Below the pieces are notes generated by a model. It saw only the letters and a list, made by a program, of their open reading frames with translations, was not told where the DNA came from and ran no database searches. A program made the position numbers and the translations under genes. A DNA stretch of 64,000 nucleotides from Amycolatopsis sp. WQ 127309 (GTDB lineage Bacteria; Actinomycetota; Actinomycetes; Mycobacteriales; Pseudonocardiaceae), in assembly GCF_023023025.1 (NCBI RefSeq), contig NZ_CP095481.1, forward strand, positions 372,001-436,000, written 5' to 3'. This document shows positions 36,570 through 48,011 of the stretch, piece by piece. Every line of letters starts with the position of its first letter. The stretch's first letter is position 1.

Positions 36570-37571
36570 TCAGGCGGGGGTCATCGCAATGCCCTCGATC
36601 TCCACCAGCAGATCCGACCGGCAGATGTCGGTGGTGAAGTACGCGACGGCACAGTCCGGCGCCAGCGCCTCGGCACAGATCTCCCGCACCTGCGCCAAAT
36701 CCGCGTGCTCGCGGACGTAGACCTTGACGTTGCGCAGGTCGCGCGGCGTCCGGCCGTCCGTCAGGCCGTGCGCGGCAAGGTTCTCGGCGCCGATCACGTG
36801 CGCGATGTTGGCCAGCGCCTCGCGACACTGACGGTCGACGCGGCCGGGGTGGACCGTCCGGTGCCCGACGATGCTCGCCGTGCCCGAGACGTAGATGTGC
36901 CCCGAGTCGGACAACCAGGTCGCCCGGGCGAAGCCGGGAGGGCGCGGCCCGTACCGGCGCGGGTACCGGTACGCCGGAACCTGGCGGGTGTTTTCGATGT
37001 TGAGACTGTGGCCGGATCGGGTCGCCAGGAAGCAGAACGCGATGCCCCCGCCGAGGGAGCCGACGCCGGTGGCCGCCGGAAGGTCACCGGCGCCCAGGCC
37101 GGCGCGGTCGAACGCGATCGCCCGGCCGAGGCAGAAATCCCGGTAGATTTCCAGGCCCTCGGCGTTCCGGCCGTTGATCCGGTGGAGGTAGTTCCAGACG
37201 CGGAACATCCGGTGGTAGCCGTGGGACCGGGCCAGGTCCAGCGCGGTCAGGTACGCCGTGGCGATCGCGTCGGTGTAACCACGGGCTTCGCGAACGTGCC
37301 CGGCGGCGAAGAAGTGCTCGCCGTCGTGGGCGTAGACCACCCCGTCACGGCTCCCGCGCTCGACCTCGCCGCTGGTGTGCCACACCTCGGTGAAGGCGTC
37401 GGCGTCGTCGCGTACCAGCTGCACGGTCAGTTCGGGGTACCCCGCGTCGTCGTGCGGTTCCCGGTGCCGCCCGGCGTACCGGATGGCACCGAGCACAGTG
37501 GACGCCGACGCCACACCGAAGGCGGGCGTCAGCACGGGCAGGGCGTACGTACTGGCGGTTTCAGCGGACAT
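36570..37571 (-). CDS. Chorismatase, FkbO/Hyg5 family
   Basis: The 333-aa length and motifs fit the FkbO/Hyg5 chorismatases: NTRQVPAYRYPRRYGPRPP and FARAT, then YVSGTASIVGHRTVHPG, and the terminal DICRSDLLVEIEG with the catalytic Glu region. These enzymes split chorismate to pyruvate plus either a dihydroxycyclohexadiene acid (FkbO type) or 3-hydroxybenzoate (Hyg5 type). I cannot settle the subtype without alignment. The start overlaps the halogenase 3' end by 11 nt, so both lie in one operon. The divergent PKS begins with a carboxylate ligase, so a 3-hydroxybenzoate-type starter is the best guess. Confidence 0.9.
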   Translation of the reverse strand: MSAETASTYALPVLTPAFGVASASTVLGAIRYAGRHREPHDDAGYPELTVQLVRDDADAFTEVWHTSGEVERGSRDGVVYAHDGEHFFAAGHVREARGYTDAIATAYLTALDLARSHGYHRMFRVWNYLHRINGRNAEGLEIYRDFCLGRAIAFDRAGLGAGDLPAATGVGSLGGGIAFCFLATRSGHSLNIENTRQVPAYRYPRRYGPRPPGFARATWLSDSGHIYVSGTASIVGHRTVHPGRVDRQCREALANIAHVIGAENLAAHGLTDGRTPRDLRNVKVYVREHADLAQVREICAEALAPDCAVAYFTTDICRSDLLVEIEGIAMTPA

Positions 37572-39003
37572 CGGGCGCAGCCCAGCCGAGACCGTCCTTC
37601 GCCGTCGTCAGCCCGCCGGCCGGGTCGGTCCCGGCACCGAACCGGGCCTCGTCCTGCAACCTCTTGCCCTCGTGGAAGGTCGCGCCGACCACCTGGGAGG
37701 TGTAGAGCGGATTGACCTCGTCGCCCGCCGTCGCCAGCGCGTCGACCGCGTGGCCGAAGTCGGCAGCGGCGGCGGACAGATCGGTCAGATCGGCGTCGGC
37801 GGAAGCCAGGCCCGCCACCAGTTCCGCGAACGCCGCGGTCTCGTCGGTCGCGACGTCGGTCAGCTTCTTCGCCGACCAGAAGTAGGACTTCTCGTCGCGG
37901 TGCATGTCGTAGAAGGAGATCAGGAAGCGGTAGAACAGGCTGTACTCCCGCCGGTACCGCGTCTCGAACTCCGCGAAGCTCTGCTCTTCGGCCATGCCGT
38001 CCAGGCAGCTGTTGACCGATCGCGCGGCGAGCAGGGCGCCGTAAGTGGCCAGGTGCACCCCGGAAGACAGCACCGGGTCCACGAAACAGGCGGCGTCGCC
38101 GACGAGCGAGATTCCCGGCGCCCAGAACTTCTCCTTCCAGTACGAGTAGTCCTTGCGGACCCGGACCTGGTCGTACGGGGCCTCGGTCGCGGCCGGTACC
38201 CCGTCGAGTTTCTCGGCGACTTCGGGGCAGGCGGCGATCAGCTCGGTCCACGCCGTGCGCGGGTCCTGCTGGATCAGCGCCCGGTGCTCGGGCGCGACGA
38301 CCGCGCCCACGCTGGTCAGGTCGTCGCGCAGCGGGATGTACCAGAGCCAGCCCGCGTCGAAGGCGGCGCAGAAGATGTTGCCCCGCTGGGGTTCCGGCAG
38401 CCGGGCGCCGCCGGCGAAGTAGCCGAACACCGCGAGGTTGCGGAAGAAATCGGACTGGATCCGCTCGCCGAGCTGCCGGTGGAGGCGGCTGGTGTTGCCG
38501 GAGGCATCGACGACGAAGCGCGCGTGGGCGGTCCGCGCGGTCCCGCCGGCGTCGGTGTACTCGACCCCGCGCACCCGGTCCCCGTCGGAGACGACCGCGC
38601 GCACCGCGCAGCCTTCCCGGACTTCGACCCCGTTGTCAACGGCGTTGCGCAGCAGGATTTCGTCGAACCGGGACCGCTCGACCTGGAACGCGGTCGACGT
38701 CGGCTCGGGCACCCGCGGTGACATGGCGAAGGAGAATTGCCACGGCTTCGCGTTGCGGCCCCAGCGGAAGGTTCCGCCGCGTTTGAGCGTGAAACCGGCC
38801 CGGGACACCTCGTCGTCGACGCCCAGCAGGCGGCACAGGCCGTGCACGGTCGACGGGAGCAGCGATTCTCCGATCTGGTAACGGGGGAAGTGCTCCTTTT
38901 CGAGGAGCAGCACGCGGTGCCCGCGCATCGCGACGACCGTCGCCGCGGTCGAACCCGCCGGCCCGCCGCCCACGACGATGACGTCGTAACTGAGGTTTTC
39001 CAT
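37561..39003 (-). CDS. FADH2-dependent halogenase (phenol/carrier-bound substrate type)
   Basis: The 480-aa product has the FAD dinucleotide motif GGGPAGST (residues about 12-19), the YQIGESLLPST block, FRWGRNAKPW, and the halogenase hallmark WxWxIP (Trp219, Trp221, Ile223, Pro224), followed by GDAACFVDPVLSSGVH. The layout resembles CndH/PltA/SgcC3-type halogenases that act on carrier-bound or phenolic substrates rather than free tryptophan. Its operon partner is a chorismatase and it is divergent from the PKS. I infer chlorination of the phenolic ring, either on a carrier domain or after release. A separate flavin reductase is not seen in the window. Confidence 0.9.
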   Translation of the reverse strand: MENLSYDVIVVGGGPAGSTAATVVAMRGHRVLLLEKEHFPRYQIGESLLPSTVHGLCRLLGVDDEVSRAGFTLKRGGTFRWGRNAKPWQFSFAMSPRVPEPTSTAFQVERSRFDEILLRNAVDNGVEVREGCAVRAVVSDGDRVRGVEYTDAGGTARTAHARFVVDASGNTSRLHRQLGERIQSDFFRNLAVFGYFAGGARLPEPQRGNIFCAAFDAGWLWYIPLRDDLTSVGAVVAPEHRALIQQDPRTAWTELIAACPEVAEKLDGVPAATEAPYDQVRVRKDYSYWKEKFWAPGISLVGDAACFVDPVLSSGVHLATYGALLAARSVNSCLDGMAEEQSFAEFETRYRREYSLFYRFLISFYDMHRDEKSYFWSAKKLTDVATDETAAFAELVAGLASADADLTDLSAAAADFGHAVDALATAGDEVNPLYTSQVVGATFHEGKRLQDEARFGAGTDPAGGLTTAKDGLGWAAPDVR

Positions 39004-39210
39004 GGGCGCCCCGTCCCCCGCGTGCTGTCCGTCCGACGAAGCTAGGACCGTAACGCACCACGGCGAGCCGCCCGCAGCGCAGCAACGTGCTTTCGTCCGT
39101 CGCGTCCGCCCGGAAGAGCACATTTCCCGGAAGAGCCGACACGGCGGCCCGGGCTCGGCGACAATCAGAGGCAAATGCGCCGACCCCGGGGCCGCAGCTG
39201 GGAGACCACC
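39004..39210. promoter_or_regulatory. Divergent promoter region, halogenase and PKS
   Basis: This 207-nt gap separates the halogenase start (39003, -) from the PKS start (39211, +). It must carry both promoters and any operator. No convincing -10/-35 pair or long inverted repeat was identified. GGGAG lies 6 nt before the PKS ATG. Confidence 0.5.
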
Positions 39211-42200
39211 ATGGACGATCGGACCGCACTTCGTCTCGTTCCCCGCCTGCTGGGCGACAACGCACGGCGCTACGGCGGCAAGGAAGCGTTCGGGGACGGC
39301 CGGCGGTCCGTGACGTGGGCCGAGCTGGCGGACCGGACGGCGCGGCTCGCCGCCGGGCTCGGGGTCGAGCGGGGTGAGCACGTCGCGTTCCTGCTCGACG
39401 ATCGCCTGGAGCTGGTCGAAGGGGTGCTGGCCGCGACCCGGGCGGCCGCGGTCGGGGTGCTGCTGAGCCCGCAGAGCACCGCCGCCGAAGTGGCCGCCCT
39501 GCTCGCCGACTGCGCGCCGGCCGTGGTGGTGACCGACCAGCGCCACGTCTCTTCCGTGACGGCCGCGGCCGCCTGCCCGCGGCGGGTGATCGTCGTCGGC
39601 GACGAGTTCGAGGACCTGGCCGCCGGCGACGCGGGAGCGCCGCGGGACGACCTCGGGCCCGACGAGCCGGCGTGGATGATCTACACCTCCGGGACCAGCG
39701 GGACGCCGAAAGCGGCGGTGTCGACGCAGCGCGCGGCGCTGTGGTCCCCCTCGGCCTGCTACACCGCGCTGCTCGGGTTGTCCGCGGACGACCGGCTGCT
39801 GTGGCCATTGCCGATGTCGCACAGTTTCGCGCACTCGTTCTGCCTGCTCGGGGTGACGGTCGCCGGGGCGTCCGCGCGGCTGTGCCCCGAGCGGGACCCG
39901 GCGGCGGTGGCCGGACAGCTGCTCCGGTACCGCCCGACCGTGCTGGCGGGGGTGCCCGCGACCTACCGCCGGCTGCTGGACACCGGCCTGGCGCCGGTTC
40001 CGTCGCTGCGGATCTGCGTGACCGCGGGCGCACCCGGCGACGCGGCGCTGCGGTCGGCCGTCGAAGCGGCGCTCGGCGCACCGCTGCTCGACTGCTACGG
40101 CAGCACGGAGACCTGCGGGATGATCTCGGTCGAACCGGCCACCGGCCCGAGGGTGCCCGGCACGAGCGGCCCGCCGGTGCCGGGCGTCCGGGTGCGCGTG
40201 GTCGCCCCCGACACCGGCGAAGACGTGCCGCCGGGAACCGAAGGCGAGATCCGGGTGCAGAGCCCCGGCCTGATCTCCGGCTACCACGACGCCGCCTCGC
40301 GGGAGGTCCGGCCGCTGCCCGGCGGCTGGTACCACACCGGCGACCTGGGCCGGCTCGACGAGCACGGGCACGTCGTCGTCGCCGGGCGGGTGAGCGACCG
40401 GATCGTGCGTGGCGGCCACAAGATCGACCCGGCGGAGGTCGAGCAGGTGCTGCTCGGCCTGCCCGGCGTGGCTGACGCGGCGGTGGCCGGCCGGCCACAC
40501 CGGCTGACCGGTGAGGCGCCGGTCGCGTTCGTGGTGCCGAGCGGGGCACCGCCCGAGCCCGCCACGCTGCTGCGAGCCTGCGCGGAAGCGCTCTCCGAGT
40601 ACAAGGTGCCCGAAGAGATCCGGTTCACCACCGTGCTCCCCCGCACCGGTTCGGGAAAGCTCCGGCGACGCTCACTGCGTGACGCGCTGGCCGCGGAGAC
40701 GCAGGCGGCGCCGGTCCGGCGCTGGGCCGCGCTGCCGCCGGGCGAACGGTTCCCGGCCGTGCTGGACCTCGTCCTGACCGAGGCCGCGGCGATTCGCGGG
40801 CAGCGGGTGGATCCGGCGACGGCCTTCGCCGACTCGGGGATGACCTCGATCGAGGCGGGCACGTTCTGGCAGCGGCTCAGCGTGCTGACCGGGCTGAAGC
40901 TCGCGGCCACGCTGGTCTGGGACCACCCGACGCCGAGCGCGCTGGCCGGCCACCTCGACCGGCTCCTCGCCGGGAAGCCCGCGGACCGGGCGGCGAGCCC
41001 AGCGCGGCTCGCGGACGACCCGGCGGAGCCGGTGGCGATCGTCGGGGTGGGCTGCCGGCTCCCGGGTGGCGTGTCCTCACCCGAGGACCTGTGGCGGCTG
41101 GTGCACGACGGGATCGACGCGACCGGTGACTTCCCGGCGGACCGGGGCTGGGACCTGGGTTCCCTCTACGACCCCGAGCCCGGGCGCGACGGCACGAGCT
41201 ACACCCGCCGCGGCGGCTTCCTCGACGACGTCGCGGGCTTCGACCCGGCGTTCTTCGGGATAGCACCCCGGGAGGCCCTGGCGATGGACCCCCAGCAGCG
41301 CCTGCTGCTGGAGGTCTCGTGGGAGGCCCTGGAACGCGCGGGCGTCGCGCCGTCGTCCCTGCGCGGCAGCGACACCGCCGTGTTCGTCGGGCTGATGAAC
41401 AACGGCTACGGCTCCGGCGAAGCACCGGAAATGGAGTCGCACCTGCTGCTCGGTTCGTCGGGCGCGGTCGCGTCCGGCCGGATCTCCTACGTGCTCGGCC
41501 TGCGCGGCCCGACGATGACCATCGACACGGCCTGTTCGTCGTCACTGGTCGCGATGCACCTGGCCGCCCGGTCGCTGCGGGCGGGCGAGTGTTCGCTGGC
41601 GCTGGCCGGCGGGGTGACGGTGCTCGCCACGCCTCGCCCGTTCATCGCGTTCAGCCAGCAGCGCGCGCTGTCGGCGGACGGGCGGTGCCGCTCGTACTCC
41701 GCCGGCGCGGACGGCACCGGCTGGGCCGAAGGCGCCGCGGTGGTCGCGCTGGAACGCCTGTCGGACGCCCGCCGCCACGGACACCGGGTCCTGGCCGTGC
41801 TGCGCGGATCCGCCGTGAACTCCGACGGCGCGTCCAACGGCCTCACCGCGCCGAGCAGCGAGGCCCAGCGGGAGGTCATCCGCCTCGCGCTCGCCGACGC
41901 CCGCCTCGATCCGTCCGAAGTGGATGTCGTCGAAGGGCACGGCACCGGCACGAAGCTCGGCGATCCGGTCGAGGTGACCGCGCTGCTGGCCGCCTACGGC
42001 GGCCCTCGCGACCATCCGCTGTGGCTCGGCTCGGTCAAGTCGAACATCGGGCACACCCAGGCCGCGGCCGGTGCCGCCGGGGTGGTCAAGCTGATCTGGG
42101 CGATGCGCCACGGCGAACTGCCGAAGTCGTTGTACGCCGACGAACCCACCCCGTACGCCGACTGGGAATCCGGCGCGGTGCGCCTGCTCGCCGACCCGGC

Positions 42201-45200
42201 GCCGTGGCCGAAAGGACAGCGGCCGCGGCGCGCGGCGGTCTCGTCGTTCGGCATCGGCGGCACCAACGCGCACGTGATCATCGAAGAGCCGCCCGAGCCC
42301 GAGACTCCGCCGGCGCCGCGGGATCAGGGGCCGACCACGGCACCGTGGGTCCTTGGCGGCGCCGACGAAACCGGGTTGCGCGCCCACGCCGCGCGGCTCG
42401 CCGACTCGCTCACCGACGAATCCGTCGTGGACGTCGCGCGGGCCCTCGCGACCACCAGGGCACCGCTGCACCGCCGCGCGGCCGTGCTCGCCGGTGACCG
42501 GGCCGAAATGCTCGGCGGGTTGCGGGCCCTGGCCGACGGCGTGGCGCACCCGGGAGTCCGGAAGGCGACCGCGGCGACCGAGCCCGGTCCGGTCTTCCTG
42601 TTCACCGGCCAAGGTTCCCAGCGCGCCGGCATGGGATTGGCCTTGGCCGAGGCGTTTCCCGTGTTCGGAGCGGCCTACCAGGCCGTGTGCACGGAGTTCG
42701 ACGCCTTTCTCGACACGCCGTTGCTCGAAGTACCGGCGGACCTGCTGGACCGGACCGACTACGCGCAGCCCGCGCTCTTCGCGTTCGAAGTGGCCATGTG
42801 CTCGCTGCTCGAGGCGGCGGGGATCCGGCCGGGCCGGGTCGTCGGCCACTCGGTCGGCGAACTCGCCGCGGCGCACGTCGCGGGGGTCCTCTCGCTCACC
42901 GACGCGGTCCGGCTGGTCGCGGCCCGCGGCCGGGCCATGGCCGCGATGCGTCCCGGCGGGGTCATGGTCGCCGTGCGCGCGTCCGAGCAGGACGTCCGGC
43001 GGCACCTGTCCGCCGAAGTGTCCGTCGCCGCGGTCAACGGGCCCGAAGCGGTGGTGCTCTCCGGTGAACGGGCGGCCGTCGCCGAAGTGGTGACGCGCGT
43101 CGGCCGGCCGCACCGGCGGCTGCGCGGCGACTACGCGTTCCATTCGGCGCTCCTGGACCCGGTTCTCGACGAGTTCCGGGCCGTGGCCGAAACGGTCCGC
43201 TACCGGCATCCCGAGGTGCCGTTCGTGTCGACGCTGACCGGCGAGGTCGAGTCGGAGGCGCTCACCGCCCCGGGCTACTGGGTGCGGCAGGCGCGGGAAG
43301 CGGTCCGGTTCGCCGACGCGGTCGGCGGGCTCGGCACGGACGGGCTGTTCGTCGAAGTCGGGCCGTCCACCGCACTCACCGTGCTCGGCGAGGCGTGCAC
43401 GAAGGGCACCTTCGTGCCGGTTTCGGGCGGGGAAGCGGAACCGGTGGCGTTCCTCGACGCGCTGGCCACCCTGCACGTCCACGGCGCCGACGTCGGCTGG
43501 CGCGCGGTCTACGGCTCCGCCGCGACGATCGACCTGCCGACTTACCCGTTCGAGCACCAGCGCTACTGGCGCGGCGGTTCCCGGGCGCGGTCTTCGTTCC
43601 TGGGCGAAGCGCAGCCGGCGGCGGACGGACCCGAGGTCCGGCACACGAGCGTGCTGTCCGCGGAAACCGTTCCGTGGCTGGGAGATCACCGGATCGGGGA
43701 CGACGTCGTCGTGCCGGCGGCCGCGTTCGTGGACCTCGCGTTCCAGGCCGGCGGCACCGGGCGGCTCGAGGAACTGATCGTGCACGAGCCGCTGATCCTG
43801 CCGGAGAAGGGCGAGACACAGGTTCAGGTGGTCGCCGGTACGGCCGACGTGACGATCTGGGCCCGGACCGGCGACGAGTGGACCAAGCACGTCACCGTGA
43901 AGACGGCGCCCGCGGGAGCGGTCCCCGCCGCTGAGCCGGGCGGGCCCTGGCCGCCGGCGGGTGCGGAGCGGGTGCCGGTCAGCTACGGCAAGCTGGCCAG
44001 GCGCGGGCACCGCTACGGTCCCGCCTTCCGCGGGGTCACCGCCCTGTGGCGACGGGACGAGGAGCTCTTCGCCGAGGTCGAACTGCCTCGCCGGGAAACC
44101 CCCGGCGACCACGCCCTGCACCCGTGCCTGCTCGACGCGGCGCTGCACGCGTCCCTGCTGGCCGGCGGACCGGATCAGGACACGATCCGCGTCCCGTTCG
44201 CGTTCACCGGCGTCGAACTGCACCGCACGGGCGCGGACGCCGTCCGCGTGCGGATCAGGCGCGTCAGCGCCGACGAAGTCGCCGTGCGGCTCACCGACTC
44301 CTCGGGCCGGCTGGTGGCCTCGGTCGACTCCCTGGTGACCCGGCAGCTCGACGAGCGCACACGCGCGGACGCCGTCGCCCGGCGGGCCGTGCAGCACGTC
44401 AGCTGGCTGCCCGTCACCCCGGGGACCACGACCGGCCGGCACGCCGTGTTCGACACGGCCGGCGCGGACGGCGCGGGCAGCCCGCCGGAGCGCGCGCGGC
44501 GGCTGCTGGCCGCCACCCTCGCGCGGTTGCAGGCATCGCCTGGGGAGCTGCTGGCCGTCGTCACCCACAACGCCACCGGTCCCGACCCGGACCCCGCCGC
44601 CGCCGCGGTGTGGGGGCTGGTCGGCAGCGCGCAGCGGGAACAGCCCGGCACCGTCGTGCTGGTCGACCTGTGCGGCCACCCGGATTCGGCCGCCGCGCTC
44701 GACCGGGCCGTCGCCGCCGGCGTCCCCCAGGTGGCCGTGCGCGGCGGCCGGCTCCTCCAGCCGCGGCTGGTGCCGGCGCCCGCCCCCGACCGGGAACCCC
44801 CCGTGCTGGATCCCGGCGGGAGCGTCCTGATCACCGGTGGTGGCGGCGCGCTCGGCGCCCTGCTCGCCCGGCACCTCGTGGGCCGGCACGGAGTCCGGCA
44901 CCTGGTACTCGCCGGGCGCCGCGGTGAACGGCCGTCCTGGGCGGACGACCTGGCCGCCCGGGTCACCGTCGTGGCCTGCGACGTGCGCAGCCGGCCGGCC
45001 GTCGACGAGCTGGTCGCGTCCTGCGAGCCGCCGCTGACCGCGGTGTTCCACCTCGCGGGCGTGCTCGACGACGGCGTGCTCTCCTCGCAGACGCCGGACC
45101 GCATCGCCGGCGTGCTGGCCCCGAAGGCGGACGCAGCCTGGCACCTGCACGAAGCCACCGAGGGGCTGGCCGCCTTCGTGCTCTACTCCTCGGCCGCGGG

Positions 45201-46695
45201 CGTCCTGGGCCGGCCCGGGCAGGCGAACTACGCGGCCGCCAACAGCTTCCTCGACGCGCTCGCCCGGTACCGCACCGCGCGCGGACTGCCCGCCCAGTCG
45301 CTGGCCTGGGGGCTGTGGGACGCGGGCATGACCGGGCAGACGACCACGGCGTCCGACACGGTCCTGCCCTTCGACGCCGAGACCGGCATGGCGGCGTTCG
45401 AGCGGGCGTTGCGGACGTCCGACCCCGTTCCGGTGCCCCTGCTGCTGCGGCGGGAAAGCCGGAACCCGGACACCCCGGCGATCCTGCACGAGCTGCTGCC
45501 CCCGGCCGCGGACTCCGCCGGGACCGGCGATGCGGCGGCCTGGCCCGACCTGCTGGCGCAGGCGGCGCCGGGCGAGCGCAGCGCCGTGCTCGCCGAGCTG
45601 GTGCGCGCCGAACTCGCGGACGTCCTCGGGTTCACGGACGCGCGGGCGCTGCCCGAGGACAAGGAGTTCACCGCCGTCGGCTTCGATTCCTTGATGGCGC
45701 TGCAGCTGCGCAACCGGATCGCCGCGCACACGGGCCTCCGGCTGGCGCCGACCGTCGGCCTGGACCACCCGACGCCGGCGGAGCTCACCGCGCACCTCGA
45801 AGAACTGCTCGGCGCGGCCCCGCCGGAGCCCCCGGCCGAAGCTCCGGCTCCGGGGTCGCCGTACGGGATCGCCGCGCTGCACCGCCGGGTGTTCGCCGAG
45901 TGGGGACCGTACGAGGCTATGAAACTCCAAGTGATCGCGTCACAGGCGCTGCCGTCGTTCTCGGCCGCCGAGGCGGGCGAGCACGCCCTGCCGCCAATGC
46001 GGATCGCCGCGGGCTCCCAGGACCCGGTGCTGTTCTTCCTGCCTAGCTACCTGCGCTGGGACGACCCGGTCCCGGTCCGGCTGAAGCAGTCCTTCGGCGA
46101 CCGCTACGACCTCTTCATGCTCCAGTACCCCGGATTCGGCGCGGACAAGGCGATCCCCCGGGATCGGGAGACCCTGGTGGAGACGTTCGCAGGGCAGGTG
46201 CGCGCGCTCGCGGGCGACCGCCCGGTCGTCCTGCTCGGCTACTGCTCCGGCGGCCTGCCCGCGCACGCGCTGGCGGCGCACCTGGCCGCGACCGGCCCCG
46301 CCCCGGCCGGGGTCGCGCTGATCGAGTCCGACATCGGCCTCACCGACGGCACCGACCCGCGCACGATCGCCCTGATGACAGGCGCCCCCACCATGCCGGC
46401 CGGGCTCGCGGAAGCCGGCCACTTCGGCGACGCGTGGGCGCTCACCGTCGGCGGGTACGTGCGCCTCTTCGACCGCTGGAGCCCCGAACCGTCGCACGTA
46501 CCGACCTTGCTGCTCGGCGGCCGGCCGACGCCGGGGATGCTGGAGGCCGATCCGGACCGTGATTGGCGGCCGCGGTGGCCGTTGCCGCACGACGCGGTGG
46601 ACGTCCCGGGCGACCACGACACGGTCCTCACTGACGACGCTGAGACCACGGTTACGGCGCTGAGCACGTGGATCAAGGCGACGCTGACCAGCTGA
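39211..46695 (+). CDS. Modular type I PKS: carboxylate ligase-ACP-KS-AT-DH-KR-ACP-TE
   Basis: The 2494-aa enzyme contains: adenylating loading ligase (1 to about 490, [11 protein letters not shown] at about 156); ACP1 (Ser546 in GMTSIEAG); KS (Cys775 in DTACSSSL, His910, His948); AT (Ser1214 in GHSVGE, YAFHS near 1308, closer to malonyl- than methylmalonyl-type); DH (His1493; Asp1642 in LLDAALH; the usual Gly of HxxxGxxxxP is Asp); KR (GGGGALG near 1877, LDD near 1952 suggesting B-type, Tyr2007); ACP2 (Ser2160, GFDSL); and TE (about 2215-2490) whose elbow GYCSGG puts Cys2345 at the nucleophile position, with His2469. A loading unit plus one reducing and dehydrating extension predicts an aryl-acrylate-type product if used once. 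The start is set by GGGAG and the first residues of the ligase. Confidence 0.92.
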   Translation: MDDRTALRLVPRLLGDNARRYGGKEAFGDGRRSVTWAELADRTARLAAGLGVERGEHVAFLLDDRLELVEGVLAATRAAAVGVLLSPQSTAAEVAALLADCAPAVVVTDQRHVSSVTAAAACPRRVIVVGDEFEDLAAGDAGAPRDDLGPDEPAWMIYTSGTSGTPKAAVSTQRAALWSPSACYTALLGLSADDRLLWPLPMSHSFAHSFCLLGVTVAGASARLCPERDPAAVAGQLLRYRPTVLAGVPATYRRLLDTGLAPVPSLRICVTAGAPGDAALRSAVEAALGAPLLDCYGSTETCGMISVEPATGPRVPGTSGPPVPGVRVRVVAPDTGEDVPPGTEGEIRVQSPGLISGYHDAASREVRPLPGGWYHTGDLGRLDEHGHVVVAGRVSDRIVRGGHKIDPAEVEQVLLGLPGVADAAVAGRPHRLTGEAPVAFVVPSGAPPEPATLLRACAEALSEYKVPEEIRFTTVLPRTGSGKLRRRSLRDALAAETQAAPVRRWAALPPGERFPAVLDLVLTEAAAIRGQRVDPATAFADSGMTSIEAGTFWQRLSVLTGLKLAATLVWDHPTPSALAGHLDRLLAGKPADRAASPARLADDPAEPVAIVGVGCRLPGGVSSPEDLWRLVHDGIDATGDFPADRGWDLGSLYDPEPGRDGTSYTRRGGFLDDVAGFDPAFFGIAPREALAMDPQQRLLLEVSWEALERAGVAPSSLRGSDTAVFVGLMNNGYGSGEAPEMESHLLLGSSGAVASGRISYVLGLRGPTMTIDTACSSSLVAMHLAARSLRAGECSLALAGGVTVLATPRPFIAFSQQRALSADGRCRSYSAGADGTGWAEGAAVVALERLSDARRHGHRVLAVLRGSAVNSDGASNGLTAPSSEAQREVIRLALADARLDPSEVDVVEGHGTGTKLGDPVEVTALLAAYGGPRDHPLWLGSVKSNIGHTQAAAGAAGVVKLIWAMRHGELPKSLYADEPTPYADWESGAVRLLADPAPWPKGQRPRRAAVSSFGIGGTNAHVIIEEPPEPETPPAPRDQGPTTAPWVLGGADETGLRAHAARLADSLTDESVVDVARALATTRAPLHRRAAVLAGDRAEMLGGLRALADGVAHPGVRKATAATEPGPVFLFTGQGSQRAGMGLALAEAFPVFGAAYQAVCTEFDAFLDTPLLEVPADLLDRTDYAQPALFAFEVAMCSLLEAAGIRPGRVVGHSVGELAAAHVAGVLSLTDAVRLVAARGRAMAAMRPGGVMVAVRASEQDVRRHLSAEVSVAAVNGPEAVVLSGERAAVAEVVTRVGRPHRRLRGDYAFHSALLDPVLDEFRAVAETVRYRHPEVPFVSTLTGEVESEALTAPGYWVRQAREAVRFADAVGGLGTDGLFVEVGPSTALTVLGEACTKGTFVPVSGGEAEPVAFLDALATLHVHGADVGWRAVYGSAATIDLPTYPFEHQRYWRGGSRARSSFLGEAQPAADGPEVRHTSVLSAETVPWLGDHRIGDDVVVPAAAFVDLAFQAGGTGRLEELIVHEPLILPEKGETQVQVVAGTADVTIWARTGDEWTKHVTVKTAPAGAVPAAEPGGPWPPAGAERVPVSYGKLARRGHRYGPAFRGVTALWRRDEELFAEVELPRRETPGDHALHPCLLDAALHASLLAGGPDQDTIRVPFAFTGVELHRTGADAVRVRIRRVSADEVAVRLTDSSGRLVASVDSLVTRQLDERTRADAVARRAVQHVSWLPVTPGTTTGRHAVFDTAGADGAGSPPERARRLLAATLARLQASPGELLAVVTHNATGPDPDPAAAAVWGLVGSAQREQPGTVVLVDLCGHPDSAAALDRAVAAGVPQVAVRGGRLLQPRLVPAPAPDREPPVLDPGGSVLITGGGGALGALLARHLVGRHGVRHLVLAGRRGERPSWADDLAARVTVVACDVRSRPAVDELVASCEPPLTAVFHLAGVLDDGVLSSQTPDRIAGVLAPKADAAWHLHEATEGLAAFVLYSSAAGVLGRPGQANYAAANSFLDALARYRTARGLPAQSLAWGLWDAGMTGQTTTASDTVLPFDAETGMAAFERALRTSDPVPVPLLLRRESRNPDTPAILHELLPPAADSAGTGDAAAWPDLLAQAAPGERSAVLAELVRAELADVLGFTDARALPEDKEFTAVGFDSLMALQLRNRIAAHTGLRLAPTVGLDHPTPAELTAHLEELLGAAPPEPPAEAPAPGSPYGIAALHRRVFAEWGPYEAMKLQVIASQALPSFSAAEAGEHALPPMRIAAGSQDPVLFFLPSYLRWDDPVPVRLKQSFGDRYDLFMLQYPGFGADKAIPRDRETLVETFAGQVRALAGDRPVVLLGYCSGGLPAHALAAHLAATGPAPAGVALIESDIGLTDGTDPRTIALMTGAPTMPAGLAEAGHFGDAWALTVGGYVRLFDRWSPEPSHVPTLLLGGRPTPGMLEADPDRDWRPRWPLPHDAVDVPGDHDTVLTDDAETTVTALSTWIKATLTS

Positions 46696-46713
46696 TCCGA
46701 CGTCGCAGTTCCG

Positions 46714-47305
46714 TTACGACGCGGCTTGGAGCACTTCGGCGTTTTCCGGCTCAGGCAGCAAGAGATCGAGCGCTTCTTCGACATCGTCGCTGATCTGGAT
46801 CCTCGACTTGTCCGGCGGACTCAGGAACTCCTGGTCGACCAGGTCGTCGAGGAACTCCGTCAGTTTGCCGAAAACCCGACGGATCGACGAGGACGAGCGG
46901 CTTGCGGTGCAAGCCGAGCTTGTTCCACGTCGCGACTTCCATGAGCTCGTCCAAGGTGCCCAGCCTGCCGGGCAGCACCGCGAACGCGTCGGACAGGTAG
47001 TACATCAGGGCCTTGCGCTTGTGCATGGACGGCACGACAACGGTTTCGCCCCCGCTCCGGCCGGCGTCTTCGGAGTCGTACAGGTGAGTGGGGACGACGC
47101 CGGTGACGAGCGCGCCCGCGGCCAGGGCCGCCCCGGAGACCGCCCCCATCAAGCCGACCGCGCCGCCGCCGTACACGACACTCGCGCCGCGCCCCGCGAG
47201 CGCGGTGCCGAACTGCCGCGCGGTCTCCATGTGCTGCGGCTGCCCGCCGGTGCGAGCGCCGCAGAACACCCCGATGCGGCGCACGGCTTGCCAGTTGTCG
47301 GTCAT
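46714..47305 (-). pseudogene. LOG-family phosphoribohydrolase, frameshifted
   Basis: From ATG 47305 the frame encodes a LOG-type protein: RIGVFCGARTG, VYGGGAVGLMGAV, MHKRKALMYYLSDAF, then PGRLGTLDELMEVATW in place of the canonical PGG.GT..E. Near 46873 (codons GFRQT) the reading frame breaks. One base over, the expected C terminus continues as FGKLTEFLDDLV, and on to an in-frame TAA at 46714-46716. The intact family member would release free cytokinin-like bases from nucleotides. A disrupted signature (Gly to Arg) plus a frameshift suggests a decaying gene; a sequencing error could explain the shift alone. Confidence 0.75.
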
Positions 47306-47580
47306 GACATCTCCACCTCTTGAGGACGGAATATCGCTTCAGTCCGGCAAACACCGTCAACGATCACCAGGTTTCGTTCCTGGTTGGCGAAAAACGGGCT
47401 CGGCGGATGGACAGAAGGGGCCGGCTGCCGTGCTTCCGTCCACTGCCGATGCCCGAACGGACACGCTGACGTTGGTGAATGGAATCCCCCCGTCTCCTCC
47501 GTCCCACAGATCGCGGCCAGGAAGACCGTTTGGCCGACTTTAAGATGGCGGCCGGAGGCGAAGGTGACGGAGGAGTGGGC
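47306..47580. promoter_or_regulatory. Divergent leader of the WXG100 operon
   Basis: This 275-nt region lies between the LOG pseudogene (-) and the small WXG100-like gene (+). GGAGGAG at 47569-47575 is a strong ribosome-binding site 5 nt before ATG 47581. Promoter boxes are not assigned. Confidence 0.45.
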
Positions 47581-48003
47581 ATGGCGAAAACCAGCTACGA
47601 CCCGGAAGGGCTCCGGAAACTGGCCGACAACATCGGTGACCTCCTGGACGACATGGACCCGTTCAACGCCATCAAAGGCCAGCACCCGGACGCAGGCACC
47701 TTCGCCACCGCTCAGTGGCTCGAACGGATCGTGGACGACCGCCGCAACGGCCTGGTCTCGCACGCCGAGCACCTCAAGACCATCTTCAAGGAGCTGAAGA
47801 GCTCCCTCAAGTCGATGGCTGACGCCCTTGAAGACGCCGATCAGGGCAACGCGGAGAAGATCGCCAAGAGCATCGAGGGCGACGTCATCGGCACGATCAC
47901 CGCGGACGACGAGAAGACGGAAAAGAATCAGCACAACTTCTCCGGCGGCAAGAGCAAGCCCGACGACGGCGACGGCTACGACGACTCCTTCGACGGGAAA
48001 TAG
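47581..48003 (+). CDS. Small WXG100/ESX-like helical protein
   Basis: The 140-aa acidic protein is almost entirely helical by composition, with a first helix (DPEGLRKLADNIGDLLDDM), a turn carrying AQWLERIVDD, and a second long helix (EHLKTIFKELKSSLKSMADALEDAD). It ends in a charged disordered tail (GGKSKPDDGDGYDD). This helix-turn-helix layout is typical of ESAT-6/WXG100 secretion partners, though the exact W-x-G is replaced by QWLER. It lies 8 nt before a PPE-like gene, the classic two-gene arrangement for a secreted heterodimer. No secretion machinery is encoded in the window. Confidence 0.7.
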   Translation: MAKTSYDPEGLRKLADNIGDLLDDMDPFNAIKGQHPDAGTFATAQWLERIVDDRRNGLVSHAEHLKTIFKELKSSLKSMADALEDADQGNAEKIAKSIEGDVIGTITADDEKTEKNQHNFSGGKSKPDDGDGYDDSFDGK

Positions 48004-48011
48004 GGACGACG

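Noticed and set aside
41542..45930. 1462-codon minus-strand open frame opposite the PKS
   Set aside because: It is a shadow of the KS-AT-DH-KR coding region, with a Gly/Arg/His-rich translation and no motifs.
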